Shown here one piece after another: positions 37,645 through 48,148 of a DNA stretch of 64,000 nucleotides (its first letter is position 1; each line of letters opens with the position of its first letter). A program made the translations under genes and the position numbers. The notes under the pieces are model-generated. The model was not told the origin of the DNA. It made no database searches and saw nothing but the letters and a program-made list of their open reading frames with translations. This DNA is from Mycobacterium sp. NBC_00419 (GTDB taxonomy: Bacteria; Actinomycetota; Actinomycetes; Mycobacteriales; Mycobacteriaceae). Location of the stretch: contig NZ_CP107931.1 of NCBI RefSeq assembly GCF_036023875.1, positions 2,418,001 through 2,482,000 on the forward strand, written 5' to 3'.

Positions 37645-38420
37645 CCGGCAACGAGAAGACCGGGGACGTCGAGTATCGCGTCACCGCCGAGGGTGTCGAG
37701 AAGGCGTTCGGGGACAACAAGGTACTCAGAGGCGTGTCGTTCAAGGTGCGGAAGGGCACGGCGACCACGATCATCGGGCCGTCCGGTTCCGGAAAGACCA
37801 CCTTGTTGCGCACCCTCAACGCGCTCGATCGGGCCGACGCCGGCGTGATCCGGGTCGACGATATCGAGCTCGACTTCTCCCAGCCGGTGCCCAAGCCGGA
37901 GGTCCGCAGGTTCCAGTCGCGCAGCGGCTTCGTGTTCCAGGGGCACAACTTGTTCCCGCACAAGACCGTTCTGGAGAACGTCATCGAGGGCCCGCTGATC
38001 GTGCAGAAGCGCCCCAAGGACGAGGTGATCGCCGAGGCCCTCGCACTGCTCGACCAGGTCGGGCTGGCCGAGAAACGGGACCAATACCCGTACGAACTCT
38101 CCGGAGGTCAGCAGCAGCGAGTGGGCATCGCGCGGGCGCTGGCACTCAAGCCCAAACTAGTGCTCTTCGACGAGCCGACCTCGGCCCTGGATCCCGAACT
38201 CGTCGGCGAGGTGCTCTCGGTGATCAAGGACCTCGCGGTCGAGGGCTGGACCTTGGTGATCGTGACGCACGAGATCCAGTTCGCCAGGCAGGTTTCCGAT
38301 CAGGTGCTGTTCACCGACCAGGGAATCATCCTCGAGCAGGGTCCGCCGTCGGAGGTCCTCGGCAACCCGAAAGAGGCCCGGACCCGGCAATTCCTGGAAC
38401 GGGTGCTCAACCCCCTCTAG
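37641..38420 (+). CDS. amino-acid ABC transporter ATP-binding protein
   Basis: The energising subunit of the importer above, 259 aa. Walker A is GPSGSGKTTL, the signature is LSGGQQQRVGIARAL and Walker B is LVLFDEPTSALDPE, with the switch His in VIVTHEIQFA. The ATG overlaps the permease stop (ATGA), so the two proteins form one unit. Closest in type to GlnQ/HisP transporters. Confidence 0.95.
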   Translation: MTGNEKTGDVEYRVTAEGVEKAFGDNKVLRGVSFKVRKGTATTIIGPSGSGKTTLLRTLNALDRADAGVIRVDDIELDFSQPVPKPEVRRFQSRSGFVFQGHNLFPHKTVLENVIEGPLIVQKRPKDEVIAEALALLDQVGLAEKRDQYPYELSGGQQQRVGIARALALKPKLVLFDEPTSALDPELVGEVLSVIKDLAVEGWTLVIVTHEIQFARQVSDQVLFTDQGIILEQGPPSEVLGNPKEARTRQFLERVLNPL

Positions 38421-38423
38421 ATT
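38418..38423 (+). promoter_or_regulatory. -10 box TAGATT of a leaderless promoter (amine oxidase)
   Basis: TAGATT overlaps the stop codon of the ATP-binding gene and ends six bases before ATG 38430. The oxidase may therefore be expressed separately from the transporter. Confidence 0.45.
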
Positions 38424-38429
38424 GTCCCC

Positions 38430-39803
38430 ATGGCAACCAGCACCCCCCGTAAAGCCGACGTCATCATTGTCGGCGCAGGCCTGTCCGGAATGATCGCCGC
38501 CCGCACGGTGCTCGCAGCCGGGCTGCAGCCCCTTGTTCTGGAGGCCGACGAGCGGGTCGGGGGCCGGATCCTCACCGAGGAGGCCTTGCCGGGTTTGCCG
38601 GTGGAGCTCGGCGCGCAGTGGATCGGCGACACTCACCACCGGATGTTCGCGCTCGCCGAGGAACTCGGCGTGCAGACCTACCCACAGTTCGACGAGGGGC
38701 AGACGTCCTACGAACTGGTGGGCTCAGGAGTGCTGGGCGAGAACGACTTCCATACCCGCTTCGCCGACGAGCTGGCCGAGTTGGAGCGCGTGCTGCGCCG
38801 CCTCGACGAGCTGGCGACGGAGGTTCCGCCGGAAGCGCCGTGGCTGGCCCCACACGCCGAAGAGTGGGATGTCATCACGGCGGCAGACTGGTACGACGCG
38901 CAGGGCCTGGCGCCGGTGGCCCGCACGCTGCTGGAGATCTGCACCGTCGGCATTCTCGCGGTGCCCACCGTCGAGGTCTCGTTCCTGCATCTGCTGTTCA
39001 CCATCCAAACCTGCGGTGTCACAGCAGAATTGTTCGCCGAGTCCGAGGGAGGCGCACAGACGACGCGGTTCGTCGGCGGCACCGCCGAGATCCCCAACCG
39101 GCTGGCCGCACTGATCTCCGAGCACATCGTGCTCAAATCTCCGGTGCTGCTGATCGAGCACGCCGCCGATCACGTCACCGTGCACTGCCGCGGCGGACTG
39201 GTGGCCCAGGGCCGGCGCGTCATCGTCGCGATCTCGCCGACGCTGGCCGGGCGGATCATGTACGACCCGCCGCTGTCCGGTGTCCGCGACCAACTCACCC
39301 AGCGGATGCCCAACGGCTCGTCCATGAAGGCATTCTTCGTCTACGACGAACCGTTCTGGCGCTCAGAGGGTTTCAATGGCCAGCTGATCTCCGATATCGG
39401 GCCGGCCCGGATGTCCAACGACACCTGCCTGCCCGACGACGACCACGGCGTGATCCTGATGTTCCTCGAGGGCGAACAGGCCCGCGACTACTCCCGTTGG
39501 TCGCAGGAGGATCGGCGCGAGGCCCTGACCGCCGAACTTGTCCGCCACTATGGCAGCAAGGCCGCCAAGCCGGAGTTCTACGTCGACGGCGAGTGGTCCG
39601 ACCGGCAATGGACCCGCGGCTGCTACAACGCCAATCACGGCCCCCACGTGTGGACCACCTACGGGTCGGCGCTCAGCGCTCCGATCGGGACCATACACTG
39701 GGCCTCAACCGACACCGCCACGTTCTGGAGTGCCTACATGGAGGGTGCGGTCGAGGCCGGCGAGCGTGCTGCCGCGGAAGTCATTGCCGCACTGGGCAAC
39801 TAG
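38430..39803 (+). CDS. flavin-containing monoamine oxidase family protein
   Basis: A 457-aa flavoenzyme. The dinucleotide-binding motif is VIIVGAGLSGMIAARTV at residues 11-27, followed by LEADERVGGRILTE and the FAD/substrate region ELGAQWIGDTHHRMFALAEE. The C-terminal FAD motif ends in AYMEGAVEAGERAAAEV. Family members oxidise primary amines, polyamines or amino acids to aldehydes or imines. Its place behind an amino-acid importer and before an amidohydrolase suggests use of an imported nitrogen compound, which is inference. The usual covalent-FAD cysteine cannot be assigned with confidence. Confidence 0.92.
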   Translation: MATSTPRKADVIIVGAGLSGMIAARTVLAAGLQPLVLEADERVGGRILTEEALPGLPVELGAQWIGDTHHRMFALAEELGVQTYPQFDEGQTSYELVGSGVLGENDFHTRFADELAELERVLRRLDELATEVPPEAPWLAPHAEEWDVITAADWYDAQGLAPVARTLLEICTVGILAVPTVEVSFLHLLFTIQTCGVTAELFAESEGGAQTTRFVGGTAEIPNRLAALISEHIVLKSPVLLIEHAADHVTVHCRGGLVAQGRRVIVAISPTLAGRIMYDPPLSGVRDQLTQRMPNGSSMKAFFVYDEPFWRSEGFNGQLISDIGPARMSNDTCLPDDDHGVILMFLEGEQARDYSRWSQEDRREALTAELVRHYGSKAAKPEFYVDGEWSDRQWTRGCYNANHGPHVWTTYGSALSAPIGTIHWASTDTATFWSAYMEGAVEAGERAAAEVIAALGN

Positions 39804-39847
39804 CCGCATTTCACGGCCAGCGCCGCCCACCCAGGAGAGGAGTGCGC

Positions 39848-41575
39848 GTGGGTAGCCGATCCATTCTCAAGGCCGCCTCGATCATCACGATGGACCCCGC
39901 GCAACCCAGGGCGCAAGCCGTGGCGGTCGACGTCGACTCCGGGACCATCACCGCGGTGGGCTCACTCGCACACTGCCGGGGTGCGGCGCCGGACGCCTCG
40001 ATCGAAGACCTCGGGCCGGCCGTGCTGATGCCGGGGTTCATCCAGGCACACGACCACCCCGTTCCCGCCGCAGTGCTCTGCCAGCAGCCGGCGCACTGGA
40101 TCGCCCCGTTCGTGGGCTTTCCCACCTGGTCCGAACTGGAGGCGCTCTTCGACCGCCTCCGCAAGCAGACGCCGACCGGCCAACCGCTGTTGTTCAATGG
40201 CCTCGACCGGCTCCTGCTGTCGATCCCGATGCCGGACCGGACAAGCCTGGACCGCTACTTCCCGGACCACCCGGTGCTGATCTTCGACATCACCGGCCAC
40301 GCTTTGTATTTCAACTCGCGTGCCACCCACTTGTTCGGCTGGAAGAACGCCATACCCCCGGCCGACACCCCGGACGCGCGGTGGAGCCGTCGGCCTGATG
40401 GGACGGCGGGAGGAGTCGGGTTCGAAACCCAGGCAACGTTGATGGCGCTCAGCGCCTTCCTACCCGGGGTTGTCCCGTCGCCGCTGTTCAATCTCGGCGC
40501 GTGGTATTCCACGTTGGCGCGCAACGGTTTCACCGCCGTCGGCGATCTGGGATTCGTGAGCAGGCTGCGTGCGCCGATGGAGGCCCTGGCCGCGCTGCCC
40601 GGCTGTCCCGTGCGCTACTCGCTGTATCAGACCACCTACGACCCGGCGGCGCACTCGGACATGGACTTCGGTGAGCTGTCTCCCATGATCCGCCGCGTCG
40701 GCTACAAGATCTGGATGGATGGCAGCCCCTCCATCGGAACAGCCGCCATCAGTGTGCCGTATCTGGACTCTGCCCGCGCCCGCATCGCCGATGTTCCCGT
40801 GGGCTCCGCTCCCGGCTTGTCGGTGCTGAACTACTCGCTGGATCAGTTCCTCGCCCTGGTAAGCCGGTTCGGCGACAAGGACTTTCAGATCGCGACCCAC
40901 ATCAATGGCGACGCAGGCATCGACGTGGTCCTCGACGGCTACGAGCAGGCGCTGAGCCACCTTGGGCTCACCGGCGGCGACCACCGCTGGCGCGTCGAGC
41001 ATTTCGCCACTCCCAGCAGGGAGCAGTGCCTGCGAGCCGGCGAGCTCGGGGTCACCGCCTCGATGTCACCGTTCCAGGCGCTCTACTGGGGCGACCTGTA
41101 TGACGGCGTGATCTTCGAGCCGTCCTACGGAGCCCGCTGGCAGCCGTATCGGGACGCCTACGACGGCGGGGTGAGACCCACCTTCCACAACGACGGCTAC
41201 CTGTCACCGCCCCTGCCCTGGCTCAACATCCAGAACGCGGTCACCCGACGAAGTGCGTCCGGGACGGTTCATGCACCCGAGCAATCCCTCACCCTCGACG
41301 AAGCGCTACAGGCGCACACGATCAACGCGGCGTGGCAACAGAAGCGAGAGCACGAGATCGGCTCGATCGAGACGGGCAAGCTCGCGGACTTCGTGCTGCT
41401 CAGCGCCGACCCCTATACCGTCGACCCGGCCCGGCTCCAGGACACCATCCGCACGCTGGGCACCTGGGTGTCGGCCCGCCGCGTCGACCTCGACAGCTTC
41501 ATGGAGTCGGTCAAAGGTATTGCGCCGCGCTACGACCAGGCGCTGATCTCGGGGGCGCCACCTCACCAGTGCTGA
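39848..41575 (+). CDS. amidohydrolase family protein (YtcJ-like)
   Basis: A 575-aa metal-dependent hydrolase. The N-terminal beta-sandwich reads LKAASIITMDPAQPRAQAVA. The first metal motif is PGFIQAHDHPVPAA, where HxH appears as HDH. Later ligands are in DKDFQIATHINGDAGIDVVL and RWRVEHFATPSREQ, with a final Asp in RPTFHNDGYLSPPL. It belongs to the amidohydrolase 3 group acting on N-substituted amides or cyclic ureas. GTG 39848 is chosen because AGGAGAGG lies six bases before it. It is probably co-transcribed with the amine oxidase. Confidence 0.9.
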   Translation: MGSRSILKAASIITMDPAQPRAQAVAVDVDSGTITAVGSLAHCRGAAPDASIEDLGPAVLMPGFIQAHDHPVPAAVLCQQPAHWIAPFVGFPTWSELEALFDRLRKQTPTGQPLLFNGLDRLLLSIPMPDRTSLDRYFPDHPVLIFDITGHALYFNSRATHLFGWKNAIPPADTPDARWSRRPDGTAGGVGFETQATLMALSAFLPGVVPSPLFNLGAWYSTLARNGFTAVGDLGFVSRLRAPMEALAALPGCPVRYSLYQTTYDPAAHSDMDFGELSPMIRRVGYKIWMDGSPSIGTAAISVPYLDSARARIADVPVGSAPGLSVLNYSLDQFLALVSRFGDKDFQIATHINGDAGIDVVLDGYEQALSHLGLTGGDHRWRVEHFATPSREQCLRAGELGVTASMSPFQALYWGDLYDGVIFEPSYGARWQPYRDAYDGGVRPTFHNDGYLSPPLPWLNIQNAVTRRSASGTVHAPEQSLTLDEALQAHTINAAWQQKREHEIGSIETGKLADFVLLSADPYTVDPARLQDTIRTLGTWVSARRVDLDSFMESVKGIAPRYDQALISGAPPHQC

Positions 41576-41581
41576 GCGGGG

Positions 41582-42802
41582 TCACACAGCGACGTCGAGG
41601 CGGGTCACTCCTCGCAGCGTGACGTTCGGCTTGTACTCGGGTTCGCCGGCCAGTCGCGCGTTCGGGAAGCGTTTGGTCACCGCCGTCAACGCCGCGGTGG
41701 CCTCGAGCCGCGCCAGTGGCGCACCGAGGCAGAAGTGCGGCCCCTTGGCGAATGCCAGGTGGCGCAAGGGTTCCCGGGTGGGGTCGAACTCGTCGGGCCG
41801 TTCGTTGGCCGACGGGTCGCGGTGGGCCGCGGCCAGCAGCAGCATCATGTTGTCGCCCTTGGGAATATCGACGCCGCCGATCGTCATGTCCTCCCCGGCG
41901 ACCCGGCCGACAAGCTGGACCGGCGGGTCGTGGCGCAGCGTCTCCTCGATGATGCCCGCGGCCAGCTCGGCGTCGGCGCTCAGCGCCCGCCAGTGTTGCG
42001 GGTGGCGCAGCATGGCCAGGATCGCGTTGGCGATCAGGTTGACCGTGGTCTCGTGCCCGGCGATCAGCAGCAGGTTGCAGGTGGCGACGATCTCGTCCTC
42101 GGTGAGCTGGTCGCCGGATTCCTCGACGGCGATCAGTCCGGAGATCAGGTCGTCGGCGGGCTCAGCGCGCCGCTTCTCCATCAGCTCGCGCAGATAGCCG
42201 CGCAGCCACAGCCCGGCCTCCAGACGCTCTTCGAAGCCCTGGGCCTGACCGGTGAAGGCGATGAACGGATCCAGCCCCTGGGCCAGCAGTGCCGAGGCCC
42301 AGCTGAACTTGGGCTCGTCCTCGATCGGCACGCCGAGGAGCCGGCAGATCACCGCGACGGGAAGGGGGTAGGCCAGGTCTTCGATCGCCTCGAATTCGCC
42401 TTTGGCGGCCACCTTGTCGAGCAGGTCGTCGACCATGACCGCGATATCGGGTTCCAGCGACTTCACGACCTTGGGCGAGAACGCCTTGCTGACCAGCCGG
42501 CGCAGCCGGGTGTGATCGGGGGGATCGAGGAACAGGAAACCCGGGGTTCCGAAGGGCCGAAGCTGCTGGCCGGCTGCCATGGCGCGCTGGGCGACGGTCG
42601 ACTTCGTGCGGTCGCTGCACGAGGCCGGATGGCGCAGTATCTCGTCGCAGTCGGCGAAGCCGGAGAAGACGTGCAGATCGTTGTCGGGCACCGCCAGGAC
42701 GCCGCTCTCACGGATCCGGCGGTACACCGGGTAGGGATTGGCCCGGTGTGCCGGATCGAGGAGTTCGACGAGCAGCGCCTGCGAGGGTGCCGGAGCGGTC
42801 AT
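41582..42802 (-). CDS. cytochrome P450 (CYP164-like)
   Basis: A 406-aa monooxygenase. The heme-thiolate loop is FAKGPHFCLGAPLARLE with the Cys near residue 356. The K-helix ExxR is EETLRHDPP and the oxygen-activation segment is LLIAGHETTVN. Position beside tgt and near ligC matches, from memory, CYP164A2 of M. smegmatis, which binds azoles and may act on lipids. The substrate here is unknown and no ferredoxin gene is adjacent. The frame is open upstream into tgt; ATG 42802 gives the correct length. A GACAAT box six bases upstream could be a leaderless -10. Confidence 0.92.
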   Translation of the reverse strand: MTAPAPSQALLVELLDPAHRANPYPVYRRIRESGVLAVPDNDLHVFSGFADCDEILRHPASCSDRTKSTVAQRAMAAGQQLRPFGTPGFLFLDPPDHTRLRRLVSKAFSPKVVKSLEPDIAVMVDDLLDKVAAKGEFEAIEDLAYPLPVAVICRLLGVPIEDEPKFSWASALLAQGLDPFIAFTGQAQGFEERLEAGLWLRGYLRELMEKRRAEPADDLISGLIAVEESGDQLTEDEIVATCNLLLIAGHETTVNLIANAILAMLRHPQHWRALSADAELAAGIIEETLRHDPPVQLVGRVAGEDMTIGGVDIPKGDNMMLLLAAAHRDPSANERPDEFDPTREPLRHLAFAKGPHFCLGAPLARLEATAALTAVTKRFPNARLAGEPEYKPNVTLRGVTRLDVAV

Positions 42803-42821
42803 CCCCCTATTGTCCACACGT

Positions 42822-44959
<2,138 letters not shown>

Positions 44960-44967
44960 GGTGCCTG

Positions 44968-44973
44968 ACGATA
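44968..44973 (-). promoter_or_regulatory. -10 box TATCGT of a leaderless promoter (dehalogenase)
   Basis: On the minus strand TATCGT lies eight bases before GTG 44959 with no Shine-Dalgarno sequence. The spacing is at the upper limit for a leaderless start. Confidence 0.4.
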
Positions 44974-45132
44974 CCGATGTTGAAGTGGGAAGAAGTTCGT
45001 TACTGCCGGGAATGCCGGTCGAATGCCCGCCGACGACTTCGTTCATTCAGGACATCGCTGGCAAAGCGCGGACCATAATCTTCCCCGATGGTCCGTCACT
45101 GTCGACGGCTCACGTCAACAAAGGAGAAATCG

Positions 45133-45639
45133 GTGAATCGTGGCTTTGTGGTAGCCGTAGCCGGCGCCGCAGTTCTGGTCGCCGGCCTGTCCGGCTGTTC
45201 CAAGGATGACAAGAAGGCAGAGTCGACGTCGAGTGCGTCTTCGTCTGCGGCGGCGAGTGCATCGTCGGGTGCCGAAACCCCGAGCGCCAGTGCCGGTGCC
45301 AGCACTGCCAAGGTGACCATCGACGGTCAGCCCCAGACCATCAACGGGCAGGTCGTCTGCGCGACCGCCGGCGGGAACTACAACATCGCCATCGGTGAGG
45401 CCACGACCGGCATCGCGGTTGTGATGAGTGAGGATGCGTCGTCGGTCAAGTCGGTCGGCCTGGGCAACGTCAACGGCGTGACCCTGGGCTACACCGAGGG
45501 TGTGCCCGGTGGCGCAGCCGCCACGGCGACCAAGGACGGCAAAAACATCAAGATCAGCGGTACTGCTACGGGTGTCGACATGGCCAACCCGATGCAGCCG
45601 GTGAACAAGCCCTTCGAGATCGAGGTCACCTGCCCCTAG
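45133..45639 (+). CDS. LpqH-family lipoprotein (19-kDa antigen type)
   Basis: A 168-aa cell-surface lipoprotein. The lipobox is LSGCSKDD with the modified Cys near residue 21, followed by a Ser/Ala-rich spacer. The domain [20 protein letters not shown] and the closing FEIEVTCP are characteristic of LpqH (19-kDa) proteins, and two cysteines in the domain probably form a disulfide. The family is involved in envelope structure and host recognition. GTG 45133 has AAAGGAG eight bases upstream. A TAATCT box at 45076-45081 may be the promoter. Confidence 0.93.
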   Translation: MNRGFVVAVAGAAVLVAGLSGCSKDDKKAESTSSASSSAAASASSGAETPSASAGASTAKVTIDGQPQTINGQVVCATAGGNYNIAIGEATTGIAVVMSEDASSVKSVGLGNVNGVTLGYTEGVPGGAAATATKDGKNIKISGTATGVDMANPMQPVNKPFEIEVTCP

Positions 45640-45658
45640 CGGCAGGCGTGGACTGGGC

Positions 45659-45689
45659 GGCGGCGACCCGAGGGGTCGTCGCCGCCTTT
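45659..45689 (+). terminator. intrinsic terminator after the lipoprotein gene
   Basis: GGCGGCGAC (45659-45667) pairs with GTCGCCGCC (45678-45686) around a ten-base loop and is followed by TTTC. It lies 20 bases after the lipoprotein stop. Confidence 0.7.
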
Positions 45690-45713
45690 CGTTGGCTAGA
45701 CCCGTCGACTCGA

Positions 45714-47075
45714 CTAGACCCCGTGCGCCTCTTCGAGTCCGGTCAGCGAATCCTCGAGGTGGCCGAGCAACCGCTGAAGATGCGGGACGCTGCGCCGGCA
45801 GCCGACGAGTCCGAAATCGAGGTTGTCGGCGTTGTTGGACAGGGTGATGTTGAGCGCCTGGCCGTCGAGCGCGATCGACATCGGGTAGTTGCCGTCGAGT
45901 TTGGCGCCGTGCCAGTACAACGGCTCGCGCGACCCGGGCACGTTGGAGATGACGATGTTGAACGGCGGCTGCGCGGCCGCGGCCAGCGCCGGCAGCAGGG
46001 ACAGCGCCAGCGGTGCGATGTTGAACGCCGACAGGGCCAGCTGCTGCATCCTGGGCAGCTGGGTGAACACCTCTTTGTTGCCGCGTATCGAGGCGTGGAT
46101 GGTGTCGAGACGGTGTGCCGGATCCTCGACGTCGGTGGCCAGGCTGCACAGCACGGCCCCCACCTGATTGCCGCCGCTGGACGTGTCGTCCTCGGAGCGC
46201 AGGTTCACCGGCACCATGGCAATCAGCGGCCGGTCCGGCAGGGCGTTCTGCTCGATGAGGTAGGCCCGCAGCGCCCCCGCGCACATCGCCAGGATGACAT
46301 CGTTGACGGTGACCCCGGCAGCGTCTTTGACCGCGATGACACGTTTGAGTGGCCACGACTGCGCTGCGCACCGCCGCGCACCGCCGATCGCAACGTTGAA
46401 CATCGTCTTCGGCGCGCCGAACGGCAGGGTGAGTTGCTGCTCGAGCAACGCCGACCGGGCCAGCGTGAACGCTGAAGGGCCAAGGCCCGCAACCGATCCC
46501 GCAGCTCTGGCCAGCCCGGCCAACCGCGAGGACCGCGGCCGGTCCCTGCCGCGCTCACGCGGCCCGATAGTCCACGGGGCCCGCAACTCGGAGTCCAGCG
46601 GATCCTCCGACAGCGACCGGCGCATCAGCTTCATCGCCGAAACACCGTCAAGGAGCGCATGGTGCACCTTGGTGTAGACGGCGAAGCGGCCGTCGTCGAG
46701 CCCCTCGACGAGGTGCGTCTCCCACAGCGGACGGTGCCGGTCGAGCAGTGTGCCGTGCAGTCGGGAGGTCAGCGCGAGTAGCTCGCGGACACGCCCGGGT
46801 GACGGGAGCGCCGAGCGCCGCAGGTGGTATTCGAGGTCGATGTCCCGGTCGAACGACCACGCCAGGTTGGCGATCCCGCCGAACAACTCGCCGGGATGTT
46901 TACGGAAGGTCGGCTGGACGTCCTCGTGGGTCAGCAGCGTCGAGAAGATGTCCTGGATGAATTCCAGGCCCGCACCCTCGGGCGGCTCGAACAGCTGCAG
47001 CCCGCCGACATGCATCGGATGCTCGCGGGACTCGGCCAGCAGGAACATCGAATCGGTCGGTGAAATCAGTTCCAT
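45714..47075 (-). CDS. wax ester synthase/diacylglycerol acyltransferase
   Basis: A 453-aa WS/DGAT enzyme that makes triacylglycerol or wax esters from acyl-CoA for storage. The active site HHxxxDG is seen as KVHHALLDGVSAMKL near residue 138. The N-terminus ISPTDSMFLLAESREHPMHV and the C-terminal IVISNVPGSREPLYWHGAKL are standard for the family. The ATG has GGAGG seven bases upstream. A second, shorter relative is at 57543-58826. Confidence 0.95.
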   Translation of the reverse strand: MELISPTDSMFLLAESREHPMHVGGLQLFEPPEGAGLEFIQDIFSTLLTHEDVQPTFRKHPGELFGGIANLAWSFDRDIDLEYHLRRSALPSPGRVRELLALTSRLHGTLLDRHRPLWETHLVEGLDDGRFAVYTKVHHALLDGVSAMKLMRRSLSEDPLDSELRAPWTIGPRERGRDRPRSSRLAGLARAAGSVAGLGPSAFTLARSALLEQQLTLPFGAPKTMFNVAIGGARRCAAQSWPLKRVIAVKDAAGVTVNDVILAMCAGALRAYLIEQNALPDRPLIAMVPVNLRSEDDTSSGGNQVGAVLCSLATDVEDPAHRLDTIHASIRGNKEVFTQLPRMQQLALSAFNIAPLALSLLPALAAAAQPPFNIVISNVPGSREPLYWHGAKLDGNYPMSIALDGQALNITLSNNADNLDFGLVGCRRSVPHLQRLLGHLEDSLTGLEEAHGV

Positions 47076-47186
47076 TACTTGCCTCCGCGTCCGAAGCTAC
47101 TAGTGCTCAATAGCATTCCGGTCATACCCCTTTTCGGGTCGAAAGACCCTGTCTGTCCGGGCCCGCAACGGCGCACCGTGAGAGCC

Positions 47187-47723
47187 ATGGTGGCCAATCG
47201 CCGCATGCGGGCAGCGGTGACCGTGCTCGTCGGGGCCACGCTGGTCGGGGCGGGGCTGCTGGTGATCGCGCTCATCGGCATGACCCGCCACCCCGTGGAC
47301 AGGGCCGAGTCGCGGTCGACGACGGGTGCGACAACGTCGAGTGCGCCGTCGGACCTGGCGGTGGCGGTGCGCGCGTGGGAAGTCCGCGCCGGTGACCACT
47401 TCAAAGAATCCGCCCGAGCCCTCGAGCAGGTGTCCGAAGCCACCGCAGGCGACGACGAAGCGGGCGTCCGCTCGGGTTGCCAGCGCCTGCACGACACCAA
47501 CGCCGTCGGGTTGCAGGCCGATCTGCCCACACCGGATCCCGCGCTGACGGCCGAATTGCAGAGCATGATCGATGACGTCAACACCGCCGCGCACGGGTGC
47601 TTGCGGTTCACCGCCTCGCGGCATCCCGAGGACGCAACGACGTATCAGACCTACCTCGCCAGAGCGATCGATCACCTGACGACGGCCAAGGGCATCCTCG
47701 ACGATGACCTCGGTCAGCGATGA
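47187..47723 (+). CDS. membrane-anchored hypothetical protein
   Basis: A 178-aa protein I do not recognise. One N-terminal membrane segment (VTVLVGATLVGAGLLVIALIG, residues 10-30) precedes a helical extracytoplasmic domain with two cysteines (RSGCQRL and AHGCLRF), likely a disulfide. Alternating charged and Ala-rich helices (FKESARALEQVSEATAGDDE) suggest a four-helix bundle. Start is uncertain: GTG 47178, ATG 47187 and ATG 47205 are in frame. Its 3' end overlaps the opposite-strand Gly-tail gene by ten bases. It is divergent from the acyltransferase. Confidence 0.65.
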   Translation: MVANRRMRAAVTVLVGATLVGAGLLVIALIGMTRHPVDRAESRSTTGATTSSAPSDLAVAVRAWEVRAGDHFKESARALEQVSEATAGDDEAGVRSGCQRLHDTNAVGLQADLPTPDPALTAELQSMIDDVNTAAHGCLRFTASRHPEDATTYQTYLARAIDHLTTAKGILDDDLGQR

Positions 47724-47986
47724 CCGCCGCCACCGCCACCGCCGCCACCGCCACCGTTGAAGCCGGGCTCGGCAACCTCGGCTTCGGTGAGCTGGTCGCT
47801 GGTGTCGGGGATGACCGTCGGGGCGCAGTTCATCGAGAAACTGTCCTCGGTGTCGGTGTCCTGGCATTGCGCCAGGACGTGTGGCGCTTGCGCGCCTGAT
47901 GCGGCGAACGCCGCCGGGGTCAGCGCGATCGCGATGCCCACGGCACCGTAGATCAGCCGTCGGCCCCCGAGTGAATTGGTCGCCAT
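47714..47986 (-). CDS. small exported protein with a C-terminal glycine run
   Basis: A 90-aa hypothetical protein. Residues 9-32 are a signal peptide (LIYGAVGIAIALTPAAFAAS). The mature part has two cysteines (AQCQDTD and MNCAPTV) and ends in PGFN, eleven glycines and HR. The poly-Gly is encoded by GGT and GGC codons, so it is a short trinucleotide-like tract prone to length change. ATG 47986 has AGGGGG upstream. It is divergent from the beta-roll gene. I know of no function. Confidence 0.65.
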   Translation of the reverse strand: MATNSLGGRRLIYGAVGIAIALTPAAFAASGAQAPHVLAQCQDTDTEDSFSMNCAPTVIPDTSDQLTEAEVAEPGFNGGGGGGGGGGGHR

Positions 47987-48148
47987 GCTCACAACCCCCT
48001 TGTCGATGAAGCCAGGGTAGGTCAGCTTCCTGGGAACGAATTCAACACGAGCGTCAATTGCGTGGGAAATACCGCAGGTTTTGCTGCGTGCGGCGTTAGA
48101 TGTCGCGAAGACGCAGCCAACGGTGGCCGCCGAGCAAAGGGGGGTCAC

